DNA from: Peptoniphilus gorbachii | Lineage (GTDB): Bacteria > Bacillota > Clostridia > Tissierellales > Peptoniphilaceae | Length of the DNA: 59,507 bases | Direction: 5' to 3' | Assembly: GCF_016908115.1 (NCBI RefSeq) | Contig: NZ_JAFBDH010000008.1 | Coordinates: 1-59,507, forward strand | Shown here: positions 36,226 to 45,726 of the stretch, in pieces | Position numbering within the stretch: position 1 is the stretch's first letter | Layout of the letters: every line of letters starts with the position of its first letter | Made by a program: the position numbers and the translations under genes | Notes under the pieces: generated by a model | Databases searched by the model: none | Seen by the model: the letters and a program-made list of their open reading frames with translations, nothing else | Told to the model about the DNA's origin: nothing

Positions 36226-37116
36226 ATGAAGAGATTTTACACAACTTATTTAGTATCAGCCTTTTCAGATAGGGCTTTTATGGGCAATTCAACAGGTGTT
36301 GTAATTGATGATGGAAGGCTTACGGATTTGGAAATGGAAAATATTGCAAAGGATATTAACCAATCCGTAATTGTATTTGTAAGAGAATTAGATAGAGATA
36401 GATATTTAACAAGATTTTTCACTCCTCATGGAGAAATAAATTTATGTGGACATGCTACTGTCGCAACTTTTTATGCCCTTGCAGAAAACGAGTATATAAA
36501 AAGTGAAGATCAAGGCATAAAGAAAATTATTCAACACACAAAAATAGGAAAAATCCCAGTTGAATTAGAATATCAAAATGGAAAAATTAAAAATATTTAT
36601 ATGAATCTTGATATTAAATTAGAGGAAAAGTTTCATGATACAGATAAGATTTTAAAAGTTTTAAATTTATCTCAAGATGATATTGGACTTGAAATTTGTA
36701 ATAATGCACAAATGGAAAAAATTTCAACGGGAACTTGTGACATAATAGTGCCAGTTAAAAATCAAGAGGTATTGTCATCAATTGTCTTAAATAAAGAGGA
36801 TGCAATAAAGATATCAAGGGAAGAAAATATAATTTCCATTCACGCTTTTACTACTGAAGACGGAAAAGAAATTAAACAGAGAACTTTTTCACCAATAATT
36901 GGCGAAGATGAAGAATTTGGAAGTGGAACGTCAACTGCTGCTACTATGCATTATCTAAGCTCAAATAAAATCAGTGATAGTAAAAACATAAGGGCAACAC
37001 AAGGTGATTACATAGGCAGAATTTCTAAGGTTTTTACTAGTTTAACTGATGTTGAAAACAGGATTAGAGTTGGAGGAAGAGCTTACGTATTTATGAACGG
37101 AGTTTTAAATATATAA
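36226..37116 (+). CDS. PhzF-family protein lacking the catalytic Glu
   Basis: 296 aa with the PhzF double hot-dog-like fold pattern: SAFSDRAFMGNSTGVV, FFTPHGEINLCGHATVA and GEDEEFGSGTSTAATMHY correspond to family motifs. In PhzF the general acid is a Glu in the motif NLSET. Here the segment is DINQSVIVFV and residue 48 is Val. It starts 4 bp after parB. The family contains isomerases and epimerases of varied substrates; the activity of this variant is unknown and it may not be an isomerase. Confidence 0.8.
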   Translation: MKRFYTTYLVSAFSDRAFMGNSTGVVIDDGRLTDLEMENIAKDINQSVIVFVRELDRDRYLTRFFTPHGEINLCGHATVATFYALAENEYIKSEDQGIKKIIQHTKIGKIPVELEYQNGKIKNIYMNLDIKLEEKFHDTDKILKVLNLSQDDIGLEICNNAQMEKISTGTCDIIVPVKNQEVLSSIVLNKEDAIKISREENIISIHAFTTEDGKEIKQRTFSPIIGEDEEFGSGTSTAATMHYLSSNKISDSKNIRATQGDYIGRISKVFTSLTDVENRIRVGGRAYVFMNGVLNI

Positions 37117-37532
37117 TGGCGAGAAGAGAAAAGAAATCGAATAAATCTAAAATTGTTCTATTTATATTTTTTGTTGTAATTATGTTTTTTGGTGTTAGTT
37201 TAGTATCTTCGAGAAATAAAATTGTGGATATTGACCCTAAAGATGTAGATTATATTGAAATAATCGGATTTAAAACAGATAATATGAAGACTATAAAGGA
37301 AGAAAAAACTGTAAATAAAATTGTAAAAGATTTAAATAGTTTAAGAGGAAAACAAGCAAATAAAGATACCAATGCAGAAATTGCAAACTATATAAATGTT
37401 TATTTTACAAGTGGAAATAAAATTTCCTTTGTAAAAGTAGGACTTACAATAAGAATAAATAATATTTATTACAATATTAGTTCAAGAAATTCTAAAATGA
37501 TTGATAATATTATAGATAAATATGGAAGATAA
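37116..37532 (+). CDS. Small membrane-anchored protein of unknown function
   Basis: 138 aa. A basic N-terminus (MARREKKSNKSK) and one hydrophobic segment (about 13-28) anchor it, with about 105 residues outside. The outer part is a mixed alpha/beta domain with NLRGK-like and YYNISSRNSKMIDNII segments that I do not recognise. The ATG shares a base with the PhzF-like stop (TAATG), so they are coupled. Confidence 0.6.
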   Translation: MARREKKSNKSKIVLFIFFVVIMFFGVSLVSSRNKIVDIDPKDVDYIEIIGFKTDNMKTIKEEKTVNKIVKDLNSLRGKQANKDTNAEIANYINVYFTSGNKISFVKVGLTIRINNIYYNISSRNSKMIDNIIDKYGR

Positions 37533-37546
37533 TTTTATAAGATAAT

Positions 37547-37576
37547 AAAAGCTGGCTTCTTTAAGTCAGCTTTTGT
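37547..37576 (+). terminator. Terminator after the parAB-phzF-like operon
   Basis: Stem AAAAGCTG (37547-37554) and CAGCTTTT (37567-37574) extended by partial pairing of the 12-nt loop. It can serve both this operon and the tRNA-Thr on the other strand. Confidence 0.75.
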
Positions 37577-37590
37577 CATATAGTTTAAAA

Positions 37591-37666
37591 TGGAGCTGAT
37601 AGGCGGATTTGAACCGCCGACCTATTGATTACGAATCAATTGCTCTACCAACTGAGCCATATCAGC
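37591..37666 (-). tRNA. tRNA-Thr (anticodon CGT)
   Basis: On the minus strand the acceptor GCTGATA pairs with TATCAGC, discriminator T, encoded CCA. The anticodon stem ATTGA/TCAAT encloses TTCGTAA, giving anticodon CGT for codon ACG. The T arm is GGCGG-TTCAAAT-CCGCC. Confidence 0.95.
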
Positions 37667-37680
37667 AAAGATTTAAAACA

Positions 37681-37709
37681 ATTATAGCACTTATTAGAAA
37701 AAAGTTAAA
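37681..37709 (-). promoter_or_regulatory. Promoter of tRNA-Thr
   Basis: On the minus strand TTTAAC (37704-37709) and TATAAT (37681-37686) are 17 bp apart, 15 bp before the mature tRNA. Confidence 0.6.
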
Positions 37710-37755
37710 TTGCAAAAAAGTCTCTCTTTAATGATATAATAAGGATGGTGATTAA

Positions 37756-39243
37756 ATGAAATACATAATGGCATTTGATGCAGGTACAACATCTGCTAGA
37801 ACTATAATTTTTGATAAAAAAGGAAATCCAGTTTCAGTTGCACAAAAAGATTTAATTAAGCACTTTCCAAAACCTGGATATGTGGAAGAAGAAGCAGAAG
37901 ACCTATGGTCAAAGCAAATTGGTACTGCAGTTGAAGCTATGTCTCGTAAGGGAATTGATCCAAAGGATATTGCTGCAATAGGAATTACAAACCAAAGAGA
38001 AACAACTATTGTTTGGAATAAAAAGACTATGGAGCCAGTTTATAACGCCATTGTCTGGCAATGTAAGAGGACTTCAAAATATTGTGAAGAATTAAAAGAA
38101 AAGGGCCTTGAAAAGAAAATAAAAGAAAAGACTGGACTTGTAATTGACCCCTATTTTTCTGCCACAAAAATTAGATGGATTCTTGAAAATGTAGAAGGCG
38201 CAAGAGAAATGGCTGAGAGAGGAGAACTACTCTTCGGGACAGTAGAAACCTATCTCATCTATAAACTCACAGATGGCGAAGTTCACATAACTGACTACAC
38301 AAATGCGTCAAGAACCATGTTATTTAACATAAAAGAGAAAAAATGGGACGATGAACTTTTAGAAATTTTTGACATACCAAAGTCTATGCTTCCAGAAATA
38401 AAAAATTCAAGCGAAGTTTATGGTAAGAGCAAATCAAAATATTTAGGCTGTGAAATTCCAATAGCATCAGCAATAGGAGATCAACAGTCATCACTTTTTG
38501 GCACAGCTTCCTTTGAGAAGGGAATGGCAAAATCCACTTTTGGAACAGGAGCTTTTATACTTATGAATACTGGTGATGAACTTATAAGATCACAAAATGG
38601 TCTTGTATCTACTATTGCATGGTCCATAAATGGCGAGGTAAAATATGCCCTTGAAGGATCAATTTTTGAAGCAGGCTCTTGTATTAATTTCTTGAGAGAT
38701 AACCTTAGAATACTTGACCAAGCAGATGACTCTGAGTACATGGCGAGCAAGGTAAAAGATACAAATGATTGTTACTTTATACCAGCCTTTACAGGTCTAG
38801 GCGCACCCTATTGGGACCAATACGCAAGAGGATCTATAGTAGGTCTTACAGGCTCAGTAAATAAATATCACATAATAAGGGCAGCCTTGGAGTCAATTGC
38901 ATATTTAAGCTGTGATGTAGTGGAAGCCATGGAAGAAGATTCAAAGACAAAAATAAAATCACTAAAGGTTGACGGTGGTGTCAGCAAAAATAATTTCTTG
39001 ATGCAATTTTTATCAGACATTCTTGGAGTTGAAGTTACAAGACCAAAGGTAGTGGAACTTACAGCCCTTGGCGCTTGCTATATGGCAGGACTTGCAGTTG
39101 GATTTTGGAAAAATATTGACGAAATTAGAGAATACAATGAAATAGAAAAATATTTTGAACCAAAAATGGAAGAGGAAGAAAGAAATAAAAAAATGAAGAG
39201 ATGGCACGAAGCCATAAAATATTCCATGAACTGGGCAAAATAA
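37756..39243 (+). CDS. glpK: Glycerol kinase
   Basis: 495 aa FGGY-family kinase that makes glycerol 3-phosphate. Motifs: [48 protein letters not shown]-like [31 protein letters not shown]. The length matches the family. It stands alone, with no glpF or glpD beside it. A TATAAT at 37735-37740 is a likely -10. Confidence 0.95.
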   Translation: MKYIMAFDAGTTSARTIIFDKKGNPVSVAQKDLIKHFPKPGYVEEEAEDLWSKQIGTAVEAMSRKGIDPKDIAAIGITNQRETTIVWNKKTMEPVYNAIVWQCKRTSKYCEELKEKGLEKKIKEKTGLVIDPYFSATKIRWILENVEGAREMAERGELLFGTVETYLIYKLTDGEVHITDYTNASRTMLFNIKEKKWDDELLEIFDIPKSMLPEIKNSSEVYGKSKSKYLGCEIPIASAIGDQQSSLFGTASFEKGMAKSTFGTGAFILMNTGDELIRSQNGLVSTIAWSINGEVKYALEGSIFEAGSCINFLRDNLRILDQADDSEYMASKVKDTNDCYFIPAFTGLGAPYWDQYARGSIVGLTGSVNKYHIIRAALESIAYLSCDVVEAMEEDSKTKIKSLKVDGGVSKNNFLMQFLSDILGVEVTRPKVVELTALGACYMAGLAVGFWKNIDEIREYNEIEKYFEPKMEEEERNKKMKRWHEAIKYSMNWAK

Positions 39244-39255
39244 ATAGAAAAGAAG

Positions 39256-39292
39256 AAGGAGACCAAAGCCAAATAGACTAGGTCTCCTTTAA
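39256..39292. terminator. Bidirectional terminator between glpK and the ABC gene
   Basis: Stem AAGGAGACC (39256-39264) and GGTCTCCTT (39281-39289), located between two convergent genes that end at 39243 and 39300. Confidence 0.75.
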
Positions 39293-39299
39293 ATTTAAT

Positions 39300-42200
39300 T
39301 TATTTTAAATTATCGATTATGTTATCACGAGATAGCTCTCTCATGCCACTTTTTTGTGCTAAGAGTAAACCAATTATTGTTACAATAAAAATAAATAACA
39401 AAGGCAGATAATTTATATTAATTAAAATTTCTCTAATAGCAAAATTTACTTCATAAGGACTTCTTTTTGCTCTTGCAAAAACTGATAAGGCAAATACAAA
39501 TGTATAAATAGCAAGAATTCTTGTAATTAAAAAATTTAGCTCATTATTTATCATTTTTCTAATTTGCGAATCAGTCATACCTGCAGTAGAAAGAAGATTA
39601 AATTCTTTTTTTCTAGCTCGCAAATTTCCATGAAAAGAATTATAGGCGTTGGATAGGGCAATAATTAAGAAGATTATTTGAATTCCAAAACTTAATAGAT
39701 TTTCATTTCGGCTTTGCTCAGAGTCTATAGCTTTTCTTGTGATGTCAGAAAAGATTGAATAATCTGATTTTTGAAAATATGATGTGATTATTTTTATTGC
39801 ATCTTCAGAAACATCTTTTAAATTTTCCTTTGCTTTTATTTTTACAATAAATTTATTTGCAGGATTAGCTGGATCGTTTCCATATTTTTTTATAAACTCA
39901 TCAAAAGAATTTTCATTTGTGATAATATAAATTCCAAGTCCTAGATGTTCTTCTAAATTGTAAGGGAATTTTTTTATATTAGATAAATTATTAATATTAA
40001 TAATTTTTCCACCATCATAATATCTCAGATTTATAGTATTATTTTTTGAGTCAGTTAAAGGAATATATTTTCTAAATTTATAGGGAGTAAAATTATTTTT
40101 TGGTGTTTTGTTTAACAAAAGAAAGTTACTTTCTTCTGTCAAATTATTTTCTTTTTTAATTTTGTTAAAATCCTCCTTTGAAAGAGCAAGTATTGTAACA
40201 AAGTAATCTTCTGACTGACTTTTATTTTCTAAATCATTTTCAAATTTATTTGATAAGAAATTTTTGTTATCGGATTTATAGAACTTAAAATCTTTTTCTT
40301 CAAAAATGTGAATTTCATCTACAAAATTTATATTTTTCAGATCATCAACCATATTTTTATTTAATCTTGAATCAGAAAAAAGATAAGCTTCAAAATTATA
40401 AGGGTCATCAAATTTATTATATTTTGCGTTCATGTTTCTATAAGATACAGATACTAAAAGAACATTCATGGCAATAGAAGATAACAAAATGGCAATTGAA
40501 ATCACTTTATAAGTATTTTTGTAAGTTTTAAAATAATCCTTTGCGAGAGTTTTTTCTATGCTGCCCTTAATTTTTGATTTGCCTTGTTTTTTCTTTTTAG
40601 GATCTAATCCATTTAAACCTTCAACTATATTTATTTTTGAACTTTTTCTAGCAGGCACAATGGCAGAGATATACACCATTAGTAGTGAGAAAAATAAAAT
40701 TATAAAGATTGATTTAATATCTGGAGTATAGAATTTAAAACCACTCATTTCTAAATTATCACTTAAAATTTTAGACATATTTTTATAACTTATGCGGTTG
40801 TTAATATACATGAGATATGTCAAAAAAATAGCATTTAAGTAAGACAAAAGAGTTCCAATTAAAATGGGCAAAAATGAAATTTTAAAAGCCTTTAGCTTCA
40901 CAAGGTTTTTGGTTTGTTTTTCCGTCATGCCTGAAGATTTTAAGAGAGCAAGCTCTTTTATATCTCTATTATTGTAAACATTAAAGGAGCCATAAATCAT
41001 AACTGCAAAGAGAAGAATTAGGATAAAGAATAGTCCAAAAGATTCAATAAATGAATTTACAACTCTTTTTGGTGGGATAATTCCCTTTGGAAATATCATC
41101 TTTGACTCCAAAAGAGATGCGTTGTAAAAAAGTTGACCCTTGTCTAGGGCTTTCTTTTCATTAATATTTAACTCTTTTAGAATTTTTCTGGTATTGGTGT
41201 AAGTATCTCTTGGATTTTTGTACCAGATATAGGCAAAATAGCTTTCACCCATTTTAAAATCGAGACCCTTACTATCATCAAAATAAGAAAAAGCAACAGG
41301 ATCTTCAAAAGAAAAGGAAAAATCTTCGTAAACACCAACAATTTTATAATTTTTCTCATTAATTTTAATGTTTGAAGCAATTTTATAATTTCTGTTTTTA
41401 TTTAGGAATTGTTTTGTAACAACTATTTCTCTTGAATTTTTTGGATTTCTTCCATCAATTAAGTGAGTGTCTATATTTTCAAGAAAATATTTTGATTTCT
41501 CATAGATAATAAGACCTATATCAGTTGAAATTATTTTATCATAATGGACTTTTTCAATATCCTTATTTTTTTCTAATAGATCGTAGGTTTGTTTGTCGAT
41601 TTCTGAAAGAGAAACTTCATAATCTCCAACTGTGTTTTTTAAGTATTTAATTTGTGATTGTCGCAAATCGCTTAAAATAAATACAATTGTTCCAAGTAAA
41701 ATTACTGCAAGCAATATAGAAACTCTTGTGGCAAAAGTATCTTTTTTATTGTTTTTGATGGATGAATTTGCAAGGTCACTTATTATTTTCATTGCAAGCC
41801 TTCTTCCAACAAAGACAAATCTTCCGTCTACCATTTTATAAACCTTATTACAGGAATTTGCAACTTTCTCATCATGAGTTATTATCATGATAGTGGAATT
41901 AAGCCTTTGATTCACTAGCTTAAAAAGGGAAATTATATCCTCAGAATTTTTTCTATCTAAATTTCCTGTAGGCTCGTCAGCTAAAACTATAGCAGGTCTT
42001 GTTATAAGACTTCTTGCTATGGCAACTCTTTGCTGTTCGCCGCCAGATAGTTCTCTTGGAAATCTATTTAACTTATCCTTTATCCCGAGAATCGAAAGAA
42101 TTTCATCAAAATATTCTTGGTCAACTTTTTTGTCGTCTAAAAGTATTGGCAACAAAATATTTTTTTTAACATTAATATTTGGAATTAAGTTAAAAAACTG

Positions 42201-42470
42201 ATATATAACTCCAATATTTCGCCTTCTAAAAATTGTAAGATCTTCCTTATTAAGTTTAGTAATATTTTTATCTTCAATAAAAATATCTCCACTACTTGGC
42301 TTGTCAACACCAGCAAGAAGGTGGAGGAAAGTTGATTTTCCAGAGCCACTGTCTCCGATTATAGCAACTAAATCACCTTTAGAAAGATTAAAATTTACAT
42401 CAACTAGCGCTTCTACTTTGACTTCAGCATCGTAAACTTTTGTCAAATTATTTGTCTGTAAAATAAACAT
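39300..42470 (-). CDS. ABC transporter: ATPase fused to FtsX-type permease (Bce/MacB-like)
   Basis: 1056 aa. The ATPase (1-226) has Walker A GDSGSGKST (39-47), signature LSGGEQQ (141-147) and Walker B IVLADEPTGN. From Met227 the sequence looks like a separate permease beginning MKIISDLANSS, with two FtsX-type blocks: helix at about 247-268, an outer domain, three helices (about 475-620), a further helix, a large outer domain, and three C-terminal helices. ATPase and permease are normally two genes. GGAAGAAGG lies six bases before the in-frame ATG at 41792. The neighbouring two-component system suggests antimicrobial peptide sensing and detoxification. No frameshift is needed to explain it. 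Confidence 0.88.
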   Translation of the reverse strand: MFILQTNNLTKVYDAEVKVEALVDVNFNLSKGDLVAIIGDSGSGKSTFLHLLAGVDKPSSGDIFIEDKNITKLNKEDLTIFRRRNIGVIYQFFNLIPNINVKKNILLPILLDDKKVDQEYFDEILSILGIKDKLNRFPRELSGGEQQRVAIARSLITRPAIVLADEPTGNLDRKNSEDIISLFKLVNQRLNSTIMIITHDEKVANSCNKVYKMVDGRFVFVGRRLAMKIISDLANSSIKNNKKDTFATRVSILLAVILLGTIVFILSDLRQSQIKYLKNTVGDYEVSLSEIDKQTYDLLEKNKDIEKVHYDKIISTDIGLIIYEKSKYFLENIDTHLIDGRNPKNSREIVVTKQFLNKNRNYKIASNIKINEKNYKIVGVYEDFSFSFEDPVAFSYFDDSKGLDFKMGESYFAYIWYKNPRDTYTNTRKILKELNINEKKALDKGQLFYNASLLESKMIFPKGIIPPKRVVNSFIESFGLFFILILLFAVMIYGSFNVYNNRDIKELALLKSSGMTEKQTKNLVKLKAFKISFLPILIGTLLSYLNAIFLTYLMYINNRISYKNMSKILSDNLEMSGFKFYTPDIKSIFIILFFSLLMVYISAIVPARKSSKINIVEGLNGLDPKKKKQGKSKIKGSIEKTLAKDYFKTYKNTYKVISIAILLSSIAMNVLLVSVSYRNMNAKYNKFDDPYNFEAYLFSDSRLNKNMVDDLKNINFVDEIHIFEEKDFKFYKSDNKNFLSNKFENDLENKSQSEDYFVTILALSKEDFNKIKKENNLTEESNFLLLNKTPKNNFTPYKFRKYIPLTDSKNNTINLRYYDGGKIININNLSNIKKFPYNLEEHLGLGIYIITNENSFDEFIKKYGNDPANPANKFIVKIKAKENLKDVSEDAIKIITSYFQKSDYSIFSDITRKAIDSEQSRNENLLSFGIQIIFLIIALSNAYNSFHGNLRARKKEFNLLSTAGMTDSQIRKMINNELNFLITRILAIYTFVFALSVFARAKRSPYEVNFAIREILININYLPLLFIFIVTIIGLLLAQKSGMRELSRDNIIDNLK

Positions 42471-42503
42471 ATTTGCCTCCTTTTCCTCATATTAACAAAA
42501 TAA

Positions 42504-42520
42504 AGTGACTAGTCAGTGAC
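42504..42520 (-). promoter_or_regulatory. Direct repeats upstream of the ABC gene, probable response-regulator site
   Basis: AGTGAC occurs at 42504-42509 and 42515-42520 (GTCACT-N5-GTCACT on the minus strand), an 11-bp period as expected for an OmpR-family dimer. A TTAATA -10-like hexamer follows at about 42491-42496. The site lies between the kinase gene and the transporter gene. Confidence 0.5.
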
Positions 42521-42544
42521 ACATATTAATGAAGAATTATATAG

Positions 42545-43519
42545 TTATTTATAAAATCTCATCTCGAAAGTATTATATTTTTTTTCGCGATTATAAATTA
42601 AGTCGCCATTTTCTTTATTTAATATAGTTTTTGCCATTGGAAGTCCAATACCATAGCCTTGACTGTTTGGGTCAGATTTATAAAATCTCTGCATAGCTTT
42701 TTTTAAAGTATCCTTACTCATACCTGGAGAGAAATCTTTGACAAGAATGCTTTCAAAGACATTACTTTCTCTAAGTATAATTTCGATATTATTCTCTGGA
42801 CTTGCTTCAATTGCATTTTTGCAGATATTTAAAATTGCCTCATGAGTCCATTTTTTATCGCAATATAAAATAAAATCATCACCAAAAATTTTAATTTCAT
42901 AATTCTTTAGACCAAAGTAAGAATCTAAATCCTCTTTTACACTTTTTAGCAATTCCAAGACATTTACATACTCTAAATTAAACTTTGTTATATCAGAATC
43001 AAGGGAAGCCAGCTTTAAAAGAATGTCTGTCAAATTTTCAAGCCGATTTATATTATTTCTTATTAACAAAATATATTCATCTATATTTTCTTTGTCTTCT
43101 TCAATTAAATCCAACATCAACAAAATACCTGTTAAGGGAGTTTTTATTTGATGGGCAAGATCTTCTGAGTAATCTCTTAAAACCTTTTGCTTCTCTTTTG
43201 AATTTTCAATTATATTTTTATTTTCTAAAATAATTTTTGTAATTTCATCTTTAAGTTTTCCAAATTCACCATCATTTTTTTTATAAACTTCCTTGTTTGG
43301 ATTTAAAGAGTGAATTAAATTTATAATTTCGTCAATTTGATCATTTATTTTCATATTTTTATTTCTTTCAAATAAAAATAGAAAGGCAAAAATGAAGATA
43401 TTCAAAAATATAAAATAAAAAAGAGTAATCATGTCAAATCGTGGACTTATGCAAACGATAAGCATTGATAAAATAATATTAAAAGCAATCAAAAATAAAT
43501 ATTTTTTATAATTTTTCAT
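42545..43519 (-). CDS. BceS-like intramembrane-sensing histidine kinase
   Basis: 324 aa. Two closely spaced membrane helices (about 6-24 and 31-50) with almost no external loop are characteristic of kinases that sense through an ABC transporter. The H-box is DLAHQIKTPLTG; the ATP site has ICKNAIEASPENN (N-box), KDFSPGMS (G1) and SQGYGIGLPMAKTIL (G2). It overlaps the regulator gene by four bases (ATGA). Confidence 0.92.
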   Translation of the reverse strand: MKNYKKYLFLIAFNIILSMLIVCISPRFDMITLFYFIFLNIFIFAFLFLFERNKNMKINDQIDEIINLIHSLNPNKEVYKKNDGEFGKLKDEITKIILENKNIIENSKEKQKVLRDYSEDLAHQIKTPLTGILLMLDLIEEDKENIDEYILLIRNNINRLENLTDILLKLASLDSDITKFNLEYVNVLELLKSVKEDLDSYFGLKNYEIKIFGDDFILYCDKKWTHEAILNICKNAIEASPENNIEIILRESNVFESILVKDFSPGMSKDTLKKAMQRFYKSDPNSQGYGIGLPMAKTILNKENGDLIYNREKKYNTFEMRFYK

Positions 43520-44202
43520 TTTTTTACGCTCTCTTCAATATCTAGTTCCGACCACTTATAGCCAAATCCTCTTATAGTTTTAAGGTATTTTTCATAATCA
43601 GGACCCAATTTTTTTCTAAGTCTTTTAATTGTTACAGAAAGAGTATTATCATTTATTTCATAAAAATCATTTTGCCAAATGTTATCTAAAATAAAATCTC
43701 TTGGTAAATTTTCATTTTTGTGTGCGATAAAAAGTTTTAAAAGGGCATATTCTTTTATATTTAAATCCAAATTTTTGCCGCTTAATTCTGCAGACTTAAT
43801 ATCATCATTTAAAGTCAGGTCTTTAAAAATAATTTCTGATTTATGTCCAGTCCTTTTCAAAACATTTTCAATTCGAGCTTTCAAAACAGGAAGAGAAAAA
43901 GGTTTTGATATGTATTCATCTGCACCTTCTGAAAATCCTTTTAGAATATATTTTTCATCATTTTTAACGGTTAGCATAATAATAGGAATTTTTGAAAAAC
44001 TTCTAACATAGTTCAAGTAATCAAATCCATTTCCGTCAGGTAGATTTACATCTAAAATAATTAAATCAAATTCATTTAAAGAAAGGCCTTCAGTGGCAGA
44101 AATAGTTTTAAAAATTTTTACGGAATATTTAATTTTTTCAAGATATTTTTTTATAGCAAAAGATATTGTATTGTCATCTTCTAACAAGAGTATTTTTAAC
44201 AT
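43516..44202 (-). CDS. OmpR-family response regulator (BceR-like)
   Basis: 228 aa. The receiver has the acidic pair in LLLEDDN, the phospho-acceptor Asp in DLIILDVNLPDGNG, and the Lys in EYISKPF. The winged-helix DNA-binding domain (about 125-225) ends in the typical LSVTIKRLRKKLGPDYEKYLKTIRGFGYKW pattern (core TLSVTIKRLRKKLG). Likely target is the repeat pair at 42504-42520. Confidence 0.93.
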   Translation of the reverse strand: MLKILLLEDDNTISFAIKKYLEKIKYSVKIFKTISATEGLSLNEFDLIILDVNLPDGNGFDYLNYVRSFSKIPIIMLTVKNDEKYILKGFSEGADEYISKPFSLPVLKARIENVLKRTGHKSEIIFKDLTLNDDIKSAELSGKNLDLNIKEYALLKLFIAHKNENLPRDFILDNIWQNDFYEINDNTLSVTIKRLRKKLGPDYEKYLKTIRGFGYKWSELDIEESVKK

Positions 44203-44269
44203 ATTATCTCCTTTATTCTTATCTTTAATTTTATTATATATTATTAATTTAAAAATCCAAAAATATTAT

Positions 44270-44303
44270 GGTAACTTATTTTTGTTTGCAACAATAAGTT
44301 ACC
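44270..44303. promoter_or_regulatory. 11-bp perfect inverted repeat in a divergent intergenic region
   Basis: GGTAACTTATT (44270-44280) and AATAAGTTACC (44293-44303) with a 12-nt loop lie upstream of both the response regulator gene and cyuA. A terminator would make no obvious sense here, so an operator or an mRNA leader stem is more likely. Confidence 0.45.
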
Positions 44304-44353
44304 TATTTTAATTGTAAAAAATTTTAAAAAATGAGTTTGAAAAATACTATTAG

Positions 44354-44380
44354 GATAAGCTTATCGTTTTTTGTTATAAT
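44354..44380 (+). promoter_or_regulatory. Promoter region of cyuA with an operator-like palindrome
   Basis: TATAAT is at 44375-44380. The palindrome GATAAGCTTATC (44354-44365) covers the -35 position. This arrangement suits a repressor or a cysteine-responsive regulator; no regulator gene is adjacent. Confidence 0.45.
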
Positions 44381-44413
44381 ATATTTGTTAAAAATAAATT
44401 ACGAGGGGATTTT

Positions 44414-45658
44414 ATGGATTATAATAAATTTTTGAGAGAGAAAATGGTGCCTGCCTTCGGCTGTACCGAGCCCATAGCTTTGGCATTTGCTGCCAGCCGT
44501 GCTAGAGAAATTTTGGGAGAAGATCCTGAAAAAATTACGGCAAAGTTATCGGGCAATATGATTAAAAATGTAAATAGCGTCAAAGTTCCAGGAACTGATG
44601 GAAGAAAGGGAATTGAAATTTCTCTTGCTGCTGGTGCTTTTCTTGGAGATTATAAGAAAAAACTTGAAGTTTTATCTGATGTTGACAAAAGTAAGTTGGA
44701 GTATTTAGATAATTTGATAAAAAATGGTCTAGTTGATATTGAACTTGTACACGAAATTAAGGGCCTATACATAGACATAATTATGGAGAAGGGAGCTAAA
44801 AAATCTCGCGTAATTATAAAAGATTATCACACTAACATTATTTTTGAGAGCTTAAATGATGAAATTATCTTTGAAAAAAAAGATGAAGAAGAAAAAGAAG
44901 AGGATAAAATTGATTTGTCCTTTGATAAAATTTATGATTTTGCAAAAAATGGAAATTATGAGAGCATAATAGACGTTTTAGATAAAGAAATCAACTACAA
45001 TTATGCTATTGCAAAAGAGGGTATTGAAAATCCTTGGGGTGCAAATATTGGAAAAATGATTTTGGAAGATGCAAAAGATAATTACAATGAAAAGTTAGTT
45101 GCTTATGCTGCTGCCGGTTCAGATGCCAGAATGTCAGGTTGTGAAAAACCTGTTGTAATAAATTCAGGATCTGGCAATCAAGGAATTACTGTTTCTGTTC
45201 CAATAATTATTTACGCTAAAGATCACAATATTGATAAGGATAAGTTATATAGATCTCTTATTTTTGCAAATTTAATTGGGCTTTATTTAAAAGAAGGGAT
45301 TGGAGAACTTTCTGCTTATTGCGGAGTTGTCTCTGCTGCTGCAGCATCTATTTGTGGGCTTTCTTTCATGAAAGATGAAGATGAGAAACTTATAAAGGAA
45401 ATTCTCAAAAATGCACTTGCTACAAATTCAGGAATTATTTGTGATGGTGCCAAGGAATCTTGTGCAATAAAAATTGCATCTAGTTTAAAAATGTCTTTTC
45501 TTGCTTACAAGCAAGCTAAGGAAGGAAATTCTTTTAAAGCTGGAGATGGAATTGTAAAAGAAGATGTAGATGACATGATAAAAACTGTTGGCCATATTGC
45601 AAAAGAAGGTATGAAAGAAACTGACGAAGTAATTTTAAGGGAAATGATTGGAAAATAA
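44414..45658 (+). CDS. cyuA: L-cysteine desulfidase (CyuA/UPF0597 family)
   Basis: 414 aa. The family start VPAFGCTEPIALAFAASRAR and KVPGTDGRKGIEISLAAGAF are clear. Cys residues that can hold an iron-sulfur cluster appear in MSGCEKPVV, CGVVSAAAASICG and ICDGAKESCAIKI. It breaks L-cysteine into pyruvate, ammonia and sulfide. GAGGGG lies before the ATG. It ends in its own terminator. Confidence 0.93.
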   Translation: MDYNKFLREKMVPAFGCTEPIALAFAASRAREILGEDPEKITAKLSGNMIKNVNSVKVPGTDGRKGIEISLAAGAFLGDYKKKLEVLSDVDKSKLEYLDNLIKNGLVDIELVHEIKGLYIDIIMEKGAKKSRVIIKDYHTNIIFESLNDEIIFEKKDEEEKEEDKIDLSFDKIYDFAKNGNYESIIDVLDKEINYNYAIAKEGIENPWGANIGKMILEDAKDNYNEKLVAYAAAGSDARMSGCEKPVVINSGSGNQGITVSVPIIIYAKDHNIDKDKLYRSLIFANLIGLYLKEGIGELSAYCGVVSAAAASICGLSFMKDEDEKLIKEILKNALATNSGIICDGAKESCAIKIASSLKMSFLAYKQAKEGNSFKAGDGIVKEDVDDMIKTVGHIAKEGMKETDEVILREMIGK

Positions 45659-45671
45659 AATAGCAAAAATA

Positions 45672-45700
45672 AAGACGAGGTTTTATGCCTCGCCTTTTTC
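45672..45700. terminator. Bidirectional terminator between cyuA and the TraB/GumN gene
   Basis: Stem AAGACGAGG (45672-45680) and CCTCGCCTT (45688-45696), one mismatch, followed by TTTTT. Confidence 0.78.
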
Positions 45701-45726
45701 TATAAATTTTGCAATTATTTTAAATT

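Noticed and set aside
39300-42470. Sequencing error joining two genes
   Set aside because: The frame is continuous without a homopolymer at the junction (41785-41810), and the permease ATG is in frame, so a frameshift error would not produce this; a missing stop is simpler.
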